Made by a program: the position numbers and the translations under genes. From assembly GCF_000429485.1 (NCBI RefSeq), contig NZ_AUBY01000028.1:1-51939 (forward strand): 51,939 bases of DNA, read 5' to 3'. The notes under the pieces are model-generated. The model was given only the letters and a program-made list of their open reading frames with translations. It was not told where the DNA came from and did no database searches. Positions 18,490 through 27,423 of the stretch are shown here, in pieces; within the stretch, counting starts at the first letter, position 1; every line of letters begins with the position of its first letter. This stretch comes from Aliagarivorans marinus DSM 23064. GTDB lineage: Bacteria; Pseudomonadota; Gammaproteobacteria; Enterobacterales; Celerinatantimonadaceae.

Positions 18490-18849
18490 GCATGTCGGTC
18501 ACTGTAGCTGAGGGGTTGGGGGGGTTCAATTGCGGGAGTGGTAAGATTTGAATCAGGTCATAAAATTCATTTTCATCAAGAAATATGAAAAACAACAAAC
18601 AACAAAACATAAATATCGGGGAAAATCGCGGAAAGTTGTGCGCAAGATCTCGTAATATTGTAGGTAAATTACATAAGCAACACATAAGACACTGATAGAG
18701 ATGAAATAATTTTGGCGTTGTTTCATGGGAGTTACCTAATTAGAAGGAAAAATCGCCGCCGCCAATTTTTCTGCCAGTTTCTCTGTTGAAACATGATTTC
18801 ATAATTTTTGTGAGCTTGCGCATATCCACACCTGCTTTCACCCACAAAA
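18490..18849. other. Intergenic region between the ABC ATPase operon and the GH52 gene
   Basis: About 360 AT-rich bases separate the ATPase operon's control region from the GH52 terminator. Apart from a short G-rich run near 18513-18524 and AT-rich stretches that could hold promoter elements, I see no gene, RNA or repeat here. Confidence 0.4.
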
Positions 18850-18880
18850 AACCCCCGAGATCACATCGATTCCGGGGGTT
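18850..18880 (-). terminator. Terminator of the GH52 gene
   Basis: On the minus strand AACCCCCG and CGGGGGTT form an 8-bp stem with a 15-nt loop and a T run. It separates the xylosidase from the transporter operon. Confidence 0.85.
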
Positions 18881-18923
18881 GGATCACACATTCACCCTGC
18901 ATGTTGCGAAGTTGTTGCGTTTG

Positions 18924-21008
18924 TTACCTCTCCTGCATCCACAGGATGTTGGTGACACAGCGCGGGTAATACTTGCTGCCAATCGGCTTACCGGAGCTGA
19001 ATTGGTCACAGCAGGCATCGGCATGGGCGCCGTGGGTCTGCCAGCGCAAGTGGGCTGCATCGCTCTCAGCGTCCACAGGGAGCGCCATACCTAGCACTTC
19101 GCGGGCGACGTACTGGTTCAAGAAAATCTTACTGGCCCAGGAGTTATCCGCGGTCGAGGAGAGCTTCCAAGCGTTGTCAGGGTACAAGCAGTAATCGCTA
19201 TTTAGCACAAACAGCAGGTGGCGCTTAAGGGTCTTGATGTAATCGCCAAACGGGCCGTCTTCAGCCACTGCGTCAAGCAAGCCTAACTCATAGGGGTACA
19301 CCAACGCCTCGATAGCCGGGATAATCGCACTCTTCGACTCACCGTCGAGCACAGCCGGGATAAAGCCCAACTCCTCATCAAAGCTGGCAGCCAGTTTATT
19401 AGCACACATCGTAGCCGCTTGGCGCGCTTCATCAGCTTGCGCCTGCAGCCCTTCTTCCGACAGTAGCTTCTCTAGCACCAGATACGAGGCCCACGCCTTA
19501 CCAGCCAGATAGATGTTGCCGCGTGCCTGACCCAAGCTGTGGTCCAGCGAGTCATAGGTGGTGATCTCACCGCCGCCATGGGTGCGTGACGACTCCATGC
19601 TCATAATGCCATCGCGCTTGGCTGCATCAGGATGGTCACGGTTGAGCAGCGATTGCAGGCAGTCTAGCAAGATGCCTTTGTAGCGGGTGCGGAACTCGTT
19701 GTCGCCGCTCTTGGTAACATACACACCAGCGCACAGTACCCAGTTGGTAAGCTGCTCGTAGGTCATATAGCTGAAACAGGCGCGGTCCAGCCCACCAATC
19801 TCATAGGAGCTATGGCCTTTCGGGCTCCAGTTGTTCGCCACGCCCATATCGTGCACAAAGCTTAGTCCACCGGGCAGCATCTGCTCTGGGTTAGCCGGGT
19901 CAAAGGTCTCATCGTAGTAGCTGTAGTAAGACACCAACTGCTCGAGCACGTTGCGCACGGTCCACGGGTTCATCTTCATTTCGAAGAACAGCATGTCCAC
20001 GGTTAAGTCGAGGGTGTTCATCATCAGATACTCCCCTTCGTTCACCACCCATACCGATTGAGTGCCGTCATACAGCCACTGGGTCGAACCATAGTAAGAG
20101 CGCGTGGCGTGAGCAATCAGGAACTGCTGATCGTCACTGAGGCCTGATTCTGCCAGCTCTCGGTCGTTGTCTTGCGCCAGCTGTGCGTAGCTATCGAAGT
20201 TCTCCAAGCCATAGCGCAGCACATCATTAAGGTGGTTAAAGTGCTGGGTGTAGTAATAGCGCATCTGGCGGTTGTAGGTAGCGTTGCCTTCAATGTAGAC
20301 ACCCAGAGCAATACGCAGGGTGTAGCGCTCACCAGGCTGCACCTTCACCTTCAGACCGCCGGTGGGGCCAAGCATAAAGCAGTCGCGATCGCCCATCTCA
20401 CCCATCGAGCTTCTCACCGAAAAGTGAGAGAAGGCTTCGGCGCGCGCATCCAAAGTGGCAATCCCCATACGGTCTTGGTTGCTTACCCCTTTAAGCGGCA
20501 AGGCCTGTTGGTCGACAATGCGGTTCCAACGCAGCTCTTCACCTTGTAGCGCAAAGAAGCCAGTCCACTCTTGCTCACTTTGGTTATCAAAGCTCAGTTC
20601 CAGGTATACCGCTGGGCACGAGGCCTGCTTAAGACGGTCCAACTGGGCCAACTCAGGGTCAGCAATCGAGAAGAACGGCGTGAGGATCTTCATCTCAATA
20701 CCCGGTGCACTAAAGCAGTCGCTAGACCAGCCATAGTCACGCTCTACGCCGTCGAAGCAGCGCTCTTGTAGCTGTGATACGTCATCTTTTTGCACGTAGC
20801 GTTCGCTTTGATCGTTCGCTCCCTGGAAGAAGGGGAAGGTTTGCACCACCTGTTGGTCGTCGACATAGCCAACGAACACATTTCCACCGTACGCCTCGCC
20901 CAACTCCAGGCCCAGGCCGCCAACGCCACCCTGATCACCCACAGTAAAGCTTGAAAGCGCTCCCATGGGAGAGTGATGTGCGTGGAAATAGGTATCTTTT
21001 AGTTTCAT
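18924..21008 (-). CDS. Beta-xylosidase, glycoside hydrolase family 52
   Basis: GH52 enzymes are retaining beta-xylosidases that release xylose from short xylo-oligosaccharides. The start is set at 21008 because CAGGAG lies 5 bases before that ATG and the product then begins MKLKDTYFHAHHSPMGALSS, as family members do. The 694-aa protein has family blocks including SYYGSTQWLY, VWVVNEGEYLMMNT, MKMNPWTVRNVLEQ, EITTYDSLDHSLGQARGN and GSKYYPRCVTNILW near the end. The nucleophile should be a Glu of VVNEGEY (324 or 326) and the acid/base Asp486 in TTYDSLD, by comparison with Geobacillus enzymes. There is no signal peptide, so it acts in the cytoplasm on imported sugars. Its promoter region carries the shared operator. 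Confidence 0.94.
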   Translation of the reverse strand: MKLKDTYFHAHHSPMGALSSFTVGDQGGVGGLGLELGEAYGGNVFVGYVDDQQVVQTFPFFQGANDQSERYVQKDDVSQLQERCFDGVERDYGWSSDCFSAPGIEMKILTPFFSIADPELAQLDRLKQASCPAVYLELSFDNQSEQEWTGFFALQGEELRWNRIVDQQALPLKGVSNQDRMGIATLDARAEAFSHFSVRSSMGEMGDRDCFMLGPTGGLKVKVQPGERYTLRIALGVYIEGNATYNRQMRYYYTQHFNHLNDVLRYGLENFDSYAQLAQDNDRELAESGLSDDQQFLIAHATRSYYGSTQWLYDGTQSVWVVNEGEYLMMNTLDLTVDMLFFEMKMNPWTVRNVLEQLVSYYSYYDETFDPANPEQMLPGGLSFVHDMGVANNWSPKGHSSYEIGGLDRACFSYMTYEQLTNWVLCAGVYVTKSGDNEFRTRYKGILLDCLQSLLNRDHPDAAKRDGIMSMESSRTHGGGEITTYDSLDHSLGQARGNIYLAGKAWASYLVLEKLLSEEGLQAQADEARQAATMCANKLAASFDEELGFIPAVLDGESKSAIIPAIEALVYPYELGLLDAVAEDGPFGDYIKTLKRHLLFVLNSDYCLYPDNAWKLSSTADNSWASKIFLNQYVAREVLGMALPVDAESDAAHLRWQTHGAHADACCDQFSSGKPIGSKYYPRCVTNILWMQER

Positions 21009-21371
21009 AACAGCTCCTGAAGAAGGTTGGACGGGATCGCAAGCGGTGAAATTATCACCAAAATGTAAGCGCTTTCCCTTTATGCTGCACACTGTATGCG
21101 AATTGCTTTACTGACAGCAAAGTGGGAACTGCCAGTCTATGAAGTTCTTCAATAGAAAGCATCGTCTTATGAAACATATGAAACTAAAGCTGTGATCAAG
21201 CCGACAAAGTCAGCCTTGCTCACGAAATGCGAGTCAGAGCTAAGATTAGCGAACAGGCCTTAGGCAGTGCGGCTCGGCGATATTAAGCCTGTTAGCAGAG
21301 AGCAGCGGCAGGCTAACACCTTGAGTTGCAAAGCCACCTGCTCGCAAATGATAAGCTGAGGGCAAAAAAAA
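21009..21371. other. Control region of the GH52 gene and gap to rraB
   Basis: The first 70 bases are the GH52 leader and operator. Between 21240 and 21320 there are overlapping inverted repeats (AACAGGC/GCCTGTT, AGCCTG/CAGGCT, GTTAGC/GCTAAC) that could form alternative stems. No open frame or known RNA family was recognised. Confidence 0.4.
21064..21076. promoter_or_regulatory. LacI-type operator upstream of the GH52 gene
   Basis: TGTAAGCGCTTTC, third identical copy, 56-68 bases upstream of the xylosidase start. A GATAAT (-10-like) lies between operator and start on the minus strand. Confidence 0.75.
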
Positions 21372-21389
21372 AAGAGCCCGTAGGCTCTT
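21372..21389 (-). terminator. Terminator of plsC-rraB
   Basis: On the minus strand AAGAGCC and GGCTCTT form a 7-bp stem, followed by ten T. Confidence 0.85.
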
Positions 21390-21412
21390 GTTGTTGTCAT
21401 AGAGAACGTCGA

Positions 21413-21790
21413 TTACTCGTCGTCTTCCTCGCCATCTAGCGGGATAAAATAGGTGCCCCAGCCATCGTAGATCACTCGATGTTTATCGGCGATGGTTGCT
21501 AGCTTTTCGATATCGATCTTGATGGCATCCGCGTTCAGTGGCGCATCCACCACCACATCAAAACACCATACTGCAGAGCCATCGTCCAACTCGGCTTCTT
21601 CTGCATCGGTCACCTCAAAGCCGGCTTTGAACACATCTACCGCGGCTTTTTCCAGGATCTTAAAATCTTTGCTGGCAAGGTGGTGCTCAATGGCATACTC
21701 CGCATCGGGATCGCTGCCATCGTTGATTAGCTCCTGAATAATCAGGTCGGTTTCTTGTTGCCAGTCAGCAATCACATTCTTCAGGCTCAT
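21413..21790 (-). CDS. rraB: Regulator of RNase E activity RraB
   Basis: RraB binds the RNase E degradosome scaffold and modulates mRNA decay. The 125-aa acidic protein matches the family through QETDLIIQELINDGSDPDAE, AIEHHLASKDF, VDVFKAGFEVTDAEE, and YDGWGTYF near the end. It is shorter than the E. coli protein because the acidic C-terminal tail is cut to DGEEDDE. Its ATG overlaps the stop of plsC (ATGA), so the two are coupled. A strong terminator follows. Confidence 0.93.
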   Translation of the reverse strand: MSLKNVIADWQQETDLIIQELINDGSDPDAEYAIEHHLASKDFKILEKAAVDVFKAGFEVTDAEEAELDDGSAVWCFDVVVDAPLNADAIKIDIEKLATIADKHRVIYDGWGTYFIPLDGEEDDE

Positions 21791-22569
21791 GCCTCTTGCT
21801 CCTTTGCCATGGATGCGGGTTGTGGTTTCTCTGCCAGCTTAGCATAGTCGGCCGCTTCGCCACGTGCTTCCATGGTCAGTTGGTAAATTCGTTGCTCTAA
21901 CTCATCGTGCACCCGCACGATCTGCTCGCGCATTTCTGCCTTCGCCCAGGTGCTGACGTCCATCGGCTCGCCAACTTCAACGATTACCTTGCCATTGTTC
22001 CAGCGGTTAAGCTTGATTTGCCCATGGGTAGACGAGCAAGCGATCGGCAAGATCGGCACCTTGGCCTGCATGGCCAGATGGAAAGCGCCAGTTTTAAACG
22101 GCAGCAAGCCACGACCATAGCTACGAGTACCTTCGGGGAACATCCACACCGAGATATTGCGCTTCTCGATGGCTTCTGCCGCTTGATTAAGCGTGCCGAC
22201 CGCCTTAGCACGGCGCTGACGATCAATCAGGATATTGCCGGTTAGCCAATAGACCTGGCCAAATAGCGGGATCCATTTAAGGCTTTTCTTACCAATCGAT
22301 ACCACACCTGATTTCAATGCGAACGGTAAGGTCAACATGTCGTAGGTGTTCTGATGGTTAGCGATCCACACGCCTTTGTCTGGTAGGTTCTTGGTCTTGT
22401 AGCGCACCTCAACCTTGATACCGACAAATTTGCCCAGCTTAGCGATCAGTACGCCAATCTGATGCACCAGATCGGGGTGACGAGGCCGGGTCAGGCAATA
22501 CAGCATCACCAGCGGGAAGCCCAACAAAATCAGGCTCACAATAATAATAATTCGAACTACGGCTAACAT
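21787..22569 (-). CDS. plsC: 1-acyl-sn-glycerol-3-phosphate acyltransferase PlsC
   Basis: PlsC makes phosphatidic acid from lysophosphatidic acid at the inner membrane. The 260-aa protein has an N-terminal hydrophobic anchor (VVRIIIIVSLILLGFPLVML) and the four acyltransferase motifs. They include NHQNTYDM (the HX4D catalytic pair), GNILIDRQRR, FPEGTRSYGRG and VPILPIAC. It lies downstream of parC in the same direction, a linkage also seen in E. coli, and its stop overlaps the rraB start. Confidence 0.95.
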   Translation of the reverse strand: MLAVVRIIIIVSLILLGFPLVMLYCLTRPRHPDLVHQIGVLIAKLGKFVGIKVEVRYKTKNLPDKGVWIANHQNTYDMLTLPFALKSGVVSIGKKSLKWIPLFGQVYWLTGNILIDRQRRAKAVGTLNQAAEAIEKRNISVWMFPEGTRSYGRGLLPFKTGAFHLAMQAKVPILPIACSSTHGQIKLNRWNNGKVIVEVGEPMDVSTWAKAEMREQIVRVHDELEQRIYQLTMEARGEAADYAKLAEKPQPASMAKEQEA

Positions 22570-22705
22570 GTTACCCCCTAAAAATCGCAGGCAGTATACA
22601 AGCTGGTTTTTTAGTGAACAAGCGTAAGCTGAACACTATGCCCTGTTCCGACCAGCCAGTAAAAAGGGCAGCAATGCTGCCCTTACCGTTTATCACTCAC
22701 TAACG

Positions 22706-24991
22706 TTACGATTGTTGCGGTTCTGGCTCACCAGAGTCAGGCAGCTCAATCTGGATCTCATCAACCCGCTGCAGACCGCGTGGCAGCTTGTTACCACGGC
22801 GACCGCGCTCGCCACGGTAGTGGTCCAGATCGCTCGGTTTGAGTGTCAGCTTGCGCTTACCGGCATGTAGGGTGACTGCGGCATTTTCAGGCACCACCGC
22901 CACCAACTTCACGAACTCTTCACGATTCTTGGCGCGAGCAGCCGGAATGTTCAGCACTTTATTGCCTTTGCCTTTACCCAATTGCGGCAAGCTGGCTAGC
23001 GGGAACAGCAGCATCCGTCCTTCGTTAGAAATAGCCAGGCCGTGGCTGTTGTCTAAGTCAGCAACTGCAATCGGCGCCATCGCTTTGCTGCCGCTCGGCA
23101 GGGTCAGGTAGGCCTTACCGTTTTTGTTCTTGCTGAGCATATCGGCAAACTTACCGATAAAACCGTAGCCGGCATCGGAGCTTACCAGGAACAACTGCTC
23201 CGGCTCTGACATCAGCACATTACAGAACAGCTCACCGGCAGCGATATTAAAGCGGCCAGTCAGCGGCTCGCCCTGGCTGCGGGCCGAAGGCAGGGTGTGG
23301 GAGTCGAGCGCATAGCAACGCCCTGCGGTATCGAGGAACACTGCTGGTTGGTTGCTGCGCCCGCGGGCACTCACCAAGTAACTATCACCGGCTTTGTAGT
23401 TAAGCGCTTGCGGGTCGATATCGTGGCCCTTGGCGCTACGCGCCCAGCCCTTGTCAGACAACACCACTGTGATGGCTTCATTCGGCATCAGGTCTTTTTC
23501 GCTGAGCGCCTTCGACTCTTCACGCTCAACCAATGGCGAGCGGCGATCATCGCCGTAGGTCTCGGCATCGGCCATAAGCTCTTTTTTGATCAGGGTGTTG
23601 AGGCGACGCTCACTACCCAGAATAAGCTGCAGCTTATCGCGCTCCTCGGCCAGCTCTTTTTGCTCGGCGCGGATCTTGATCTCTTCCAGCTTGGCCAATT
23701 GGCGCAGCTTGATTTCGAGGATGGCTTCGGCTTGCTTGTCAGACAGGCCAAAGCGCGCCATCAGCGCTTGTTTGGGCTCGTCTTCGTTGCGGATGATCTC
23801 GATGACTTCGTCGATATTAAGGAAGGCAATCAACAGACCATCGAGGATGTGCAAGCGCGCCAGCACTTTGTCGAGGCGGTATTGCAGACGCTTGCGCACC
23901 ACATCACGGCGGAACTCCAGCCACTCACTGAGGATCTGGGTCAGCCCCTTCACCTGTGGGCGGCCATCCAGCCCCAGCATATTCAGGTTAGCGCGATAGT
24001 TACGCTCCAGATCGGTGGAGGCGAACAGATGGTTCATCAGCTGTTCAACATCGACCCGGTTAGAGCGCGGCACCACCACGATGCGGGTGGGGTTTTCATG
24101 GTCAGACTCATCACGCAGGTCCACCACCATCGGCAGCTTCTTAGCCTGCATTTGAGCGGCGATCTGCTCGAGGATCTTGGCGCCTGAGGTTTGGTGCGGC
24201 AGTGCGGTAATGACCACCTCACCATCTTCAATGGTGTACACCGCGCGCATCTTGATTGAGCCGCGACCGCTTTGGTAGATCTTCTTTAGCTCGCTGCGCG
24301 GGGTGATGATCTCGGCTTCGGTCGGATAATCCGGCCCTTGCACATGCTCTAGTATCTCATCGAGCTCGGCCTTAGGCTTGTCCAACAGCACAGTACAGGC
24401 CTTGGCGACCTCACGGGCATTGTGCGGCGGAATATCGGTGGCCATACCCACCGCAATACCGGTAACACCGTTAAGCAGAATATGCGGCAGGCGCGCGGGC
24501 AGGCAGCGCGGCTCCTTCATAGTGCCATCAAAGTTGGGGATCCACTCACAGGTCCCCTGCCCCAGCTCACTGAGTAGTACTTCGGAGAACTTGGACAGAC
24601 GCGCTTCGGTATAACGCATCGCGGCGAAGGATTTAGGGTCATCTGGGGCGCCCCAGTTACCTTGGCCGTCAACCAGCGGATAGCGGTAAGAAAATGGCTG
24701 AGCCATCAACACCATGGCTTCATAACAGGCGCTGTCACCGTGGGGGTGATACTTACCCAGTACGTCACCCACGGTACGCGCCGACTTCTTGTATTTGGCA
24801 GTGGCGCTCAGGCCCAACTCCGACATGGCGTAGATAATACGCCGCTGAACCGGCTTCAGGCCGTCGCCGATATGTGGCAGGGCCCGATCCATGATCACGT
24901 ACATGGAGTAGTTCAGGTAGGCCTGTTCGGTGAACTGGCTCAGTGGCAGGCGTTCAATACCTTCCAAACTGAGCGTGCTGGCATCTGTCAT
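22706..24991 (-). CDS. parC: DNA topoisomerase IV subunit A
   Basis: ParC is the DNA-breaking subunit of topoisomerase IV, which decatenates replicated chromosomes. The 761-aa protein carries the catalytic tyrosine at Y127 (RYTEARLS). The quinolone region reads [12 protein letters not shown] with Ser87 and Glu91, equivalent to E. coli Ser80 and Glu84, so no common resistance substitution is present at those two sites. The C-terminal beta-pinwheel shows GYGFIGKF and [14 protein letters not shown] repeats. It is separated from parE by one inserted gene rather than lying next to it. Confidence 0.97.
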   Translation of the reverse strand: MTDASTLSLEGIERLPLSQFTEQAYLNYSMYVIMDRALPHIGDGLKPVQRRIIYAMSELGLSATAKYKKSARTVGDVLGKYHPHGDSACYEAMVLMAQPFSYRYPLVDGQGNWGAPDDPKSFAAMRYTEARLSKFSEVLLSELGQGTCEWIPNFDGTMKEPRCLPARLPHILLNGVTGIAVGMATDIPPHNAREVAKACTVLLDKPKAELDEILEHVQGPDYPTEAEIITPRSELKKIYQSGRGSIKMRAVYTIEDGEVVITALPHQTSGAKILEQIAAQMQAKKLPMVVDLRDESDHENPTRIVVVPRSNRVDVEQLMNHLFASTDLERNYRANLNMLGLDGRPQVKGLTQILSEWLEFRRDVVRKRLQYRLDKVLARLHILDGLLIAFLNIDEVIEIIRNEDEPKQALMARFGLSDKQAEAILEIKLRQLAKLEEIKIRAEQKELAEERDKLQLILGSERRLNTLIKKELMADAETYGDDRRSPLVEREESKALSEKDLMPNEAITVVLSDKGWARSAKGHDIDPQALNYKAGDSYLVSARGRSNQPAVFLDTAGRCYALDSHTLPSARSQGEPLTGRFNIAAGELFCNVLMSEPEQLFLVSSDAGYGFIGKFADMLSKNKNGKAYLTLPSGSKAMAPIAVADLDNSHGLAISNEGRMLLFPLASLPQLGKGKGNKVLNIPAARAKNREEFVKLVAVVPENAAVTLHAGKRKLTLKPSDLDHYRGERGRRGNKLPRGLQRVDEIQIELPDSGEPEPQQS

Positions 24992-25011
24992 GCTCTAAAC
25001 TAACCTTTTGT

Positions 25012-27414
25012 CTAACTTGATAAAACTTCTGCCGCCCGTTCATATTGCCAGAAGGTCTCGGCACGGGCGGGCTTACCGATATAGTAGCCTTGGGAGTAAT
25101 CCACCCCCAGTTCGATAAGCTGTTGATTTAATTCGCTGCTCTCCACAAACTCGGCCACGGTTTTGTGGCCCAGCTGGGAGGCAATATTGACCAGCGCCTG
25201 GATAAACACCTTGTTGGCGTGGTGCAGCCCGGCTTCCCGTACAAAGGAGCCGTCGATCTTGATGTAATCCAGCGGCAATTGTTTGAGCGAATGGAACGAC
25301 GAGTAGCCGACCCCAAAATCATCCAAGGCAATCGCACAACCGAGCTCCTTCAAGCGGCGGATATGCTCTTCGGCCTGCTGTAGGTTGGGCAGCGCAGCGG
25401 TCTCGGTGATCTCAAAGATAATCATCTCACCGGGAATGTTACGGCTGTCGAACTCCCGGGCAATCCGCGAGATCACCCGTTCACTACAGAACGAGCGCGC
25501 CGACAGGTTAATCGCTAACTTGTCATGGCAGCCCATCTGTAGGTTGTCTTGCATCTGTTGTAGGGCGCGTTGCACCACCCACAGATCGATATGCTCGACC
25601 CTGCCACTCTTCTCGGCGGCCAGAATAAGCTGATAAGGCGAGTGCAGCGCACCGTCTTCGTCGCGCACCCGCAGCAGCACCTCGTAGTGCTCCACCCGGT
25701 TGCTCAGGTTATTCATGATCGGCTGAAAGTGCAGCTCCAGCGCATCGCGCTCGATACAGTGCTGAGCTAAGTCCAGCCAGTAGTGACGCTGGGCCAGCGC
25801 CTTGCTTTCATGACGCACCTGGAAGCTGACCACACAGTTTTTGCCGTTCTCTTTGGCCTGATTCACGCTGATATCGGCCTTGCCCATCAGCTCTTCATAG
25901 GACACGCCATGTTCCGGCGAGGCGACAATCCCGACACACGCCGCGGCGCTGTGGATGATGTTATGCCCCGGCACATGCACCTGGTCGAACAGCGAGATGA
26001 TTCGCTGCGCCACGGTGCGGGCACTGTTCTCGTCGGTATCTTCGAGGAATACCGCAAACTCATCGCCGCTGATCCGCGCCATCAGCACGTCATCGGGCAG
26101 CATCCGCTTCAAGGTCACCGCCACCCGGCGTAATAGCTCATCACCGGCGCTATGGCCGCTGATATCGTTCACTAACTTGAAGTTATCCAAATCGATCAGC
26201 AGCAAGCTTCCCGAACACTCATCTTGCAGCCGCTGGGTGAGCTCGCGCTCAAACTTACGCCGGTTGGGCAATGCTGTCAGGCTGTCAAAGTTGGCCACCC
26301 AGTCGAGCTCTTCGGCGCGCGATTTAAGCTGCTGCTCCAGGGTTTCCAGCTGGTAGGAGAGGCGGATCAGCGCGCTGTCTAGCTGGCCGGATTCATCGCT
26401 CATCCAGCGCTTACCGTGGCGCTGCAGGTTGCTGCGAAACAAGCTGTGGGAAGAGCGCCCCAATAGCGGCAAGCTTATGATAGTACGGCGAATTCTAGTC
26501 AGTGGTGGGTGCAGGATCACCGCTACAATCAGCAATGAACAGGCCAACAACATCGCGCCAAACAGCAGATTGTTACGGTCGGCTTGATCAAACTGCGCCA
26601 GCTCCGATGACACATCGTTGAGCAGCAAGTAGTAAAGAGGTTGCTCATAGCTGGTGCTGGTGATCGCCAGACTATTCACCTCACTCGGACCTATCGGCGT
26701 ATCCACTACCGGTGAGCCATCGACAATCTCGCTCAATTGATAACGCTGCAGCAACTCCACCAAGAAGGACTGATCCTCATTGGGTACGTTGCTATAGAGC
26801 AGGCGCGGCTTGCCCGCGTCATCCTCAGAGACAATTAAATAATAGGCGGCATCGATGGCGGGCTGATAACGCAGCATTTTGGCCAAATCAACCCGGTAAA
26901 ACACCTTTAAGGGCGCAGCGTTAGGCCGTTCCAGCTTTGCCACATACAGCATCGAGCAGTAGGATTGACAGTCAACCAGCCAGTTCACTTGCTCCGGCTG
27001 GTAAGTTACCGCATGCATCCAGCGCCCCGCTCCTTCGCTTTGTTCAAAGTCGCCATACTGCAGGGCTTGCCCAGCGCTATGATCGAGGGTGAGCATGCCA
27101 GATACGGGAAGATTGGAGTGAGTTAGCAGACTATTCCAGTAATCGGCCATCGCCTGCTTGGCGCTGCGGTTTGTCCCTTCGAACATCACCTGCTGCGCCG
27201 CAGTCAGGGATTGAAGACGCTCAGACAGCTCGCGATAGTAGGCCTCTAAGCGCACCGCATTGCTTTGGTGTTGCTGCTGACGATGCACCTGAAACAACTC
27301 GCTCAGGTTATCCCTGTTGAAGCTGATCATGCCGATCTGCGCAATAAGCAGCACGCTGAATAACACCAGCAGCGCCTTGTTTGCCAAACCTAATCGCAAC
27401 GGTTGCATCGCCAT
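25012..27414 (-). CDS. Membrane GGDEF/EAL cyclic-di-GMP protein
   Basis: This 800-aa protein has a transmembrane segment at about 11-30, a large periplasmic sensor region to about 280, a second membrane segment (LLFGAMLLACSLLIVAVIL), a short linker, a GGDEF domain and an EAL domain. The cyclase motif reads SGDEF near residue 450, a variant that is often still active. The EAL motif reads EVL near 575, while DDFGVGYSS near 698 and EITETAALPN keep the other metal-binding residues, so phosphodiesterase activity is likely. It sits 20 bases after parE's side cluster gap on one side and 9 on the other: parC starts 20 bases beyond its stop codon and parE ends 9 bases before its start, suggesting one transcript. 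Confidence 0.92.
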   Translation of the reverse strand: MAMQPLRLGLANKALLVLFSVLLIAQIGMISFNRDNLSELFQVHRQQQHQSNAVRLEAYYRELSERLQSLTAAQQVMFEGTNRSAKQAMADYWNSLLTHSNLPVSGMLTLDHSAGQALQYGDFEQSEGAGRWMHAVTYQPEQVNWLVDCQSYCSMLYVAKLERPNAAPLKVFYRVDLAKMLRYQPAIDAAYYLIVSEDDAGKPRLLYSNVPNEDQSFLVELLQRYQLSEIVDGSPVVDTPIGPSEVNSLAITSTSYEQPLYYLLLNDVSSELAQFDQADRNNLLFGAMLLACSLLIVAVILHPPLTRIRRTIISLPLLGRSSHSLFRSNLQRHGKRWMSDESGQLDSALIRLSYQLETLEQQLKSRAEELDWVANFDSLTALPNRRKFERELTQRLQDECSGSLLLIDLDNFKLVNDISGHSAGDELLRRVAVTLKRMLPDDVLMARISGDEFAVFLEDTDENSARTVAQRIISLFDQVHVPGHNIIHSAAACVGIVASPEHGVSYEELMGKADISVNQAKENGKNCVVSFQVRHESKALAQRHYWLDLAQHCIERDALELHFQPIMNNLSNRVEHYEVLLRVRDEDGALHSPYQLILAAEKSGRVEHIDLWVVQRALQQMQDNLQMGCHDKLAINLSARSFCSERVISRIAREFDSRNIPGEMIIFEITETAALPNLQQAEEHIRRLKELGCAIALDDFGVGYSSFHSLKQLPLDYIKIDGSFVREAGLHHANKVFIQALVNIASQLGHKTVAEFVESSELNQQLIELGVDYSQGYYIGKPARAETFWQYERAAEVLSS

Positions 27415-27423
27415 CCCTAGTAT

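Noticed and set aside
18924-21008. GH94 phosphorylase as the identity of the glycosidase
   Set aside because: The VVNEGEY, TTYDSLDHSLGQ and C-terminal YYPRCVTNILW blocks match GH52 beta-xylosidases instead.
23297-24187. 296-codon open frame on the plus strand opposite parC
   Set aside because: It is the antisense shadow of a strongly conserved gene, with no recognisable domain and no independent ribosome-binding site.
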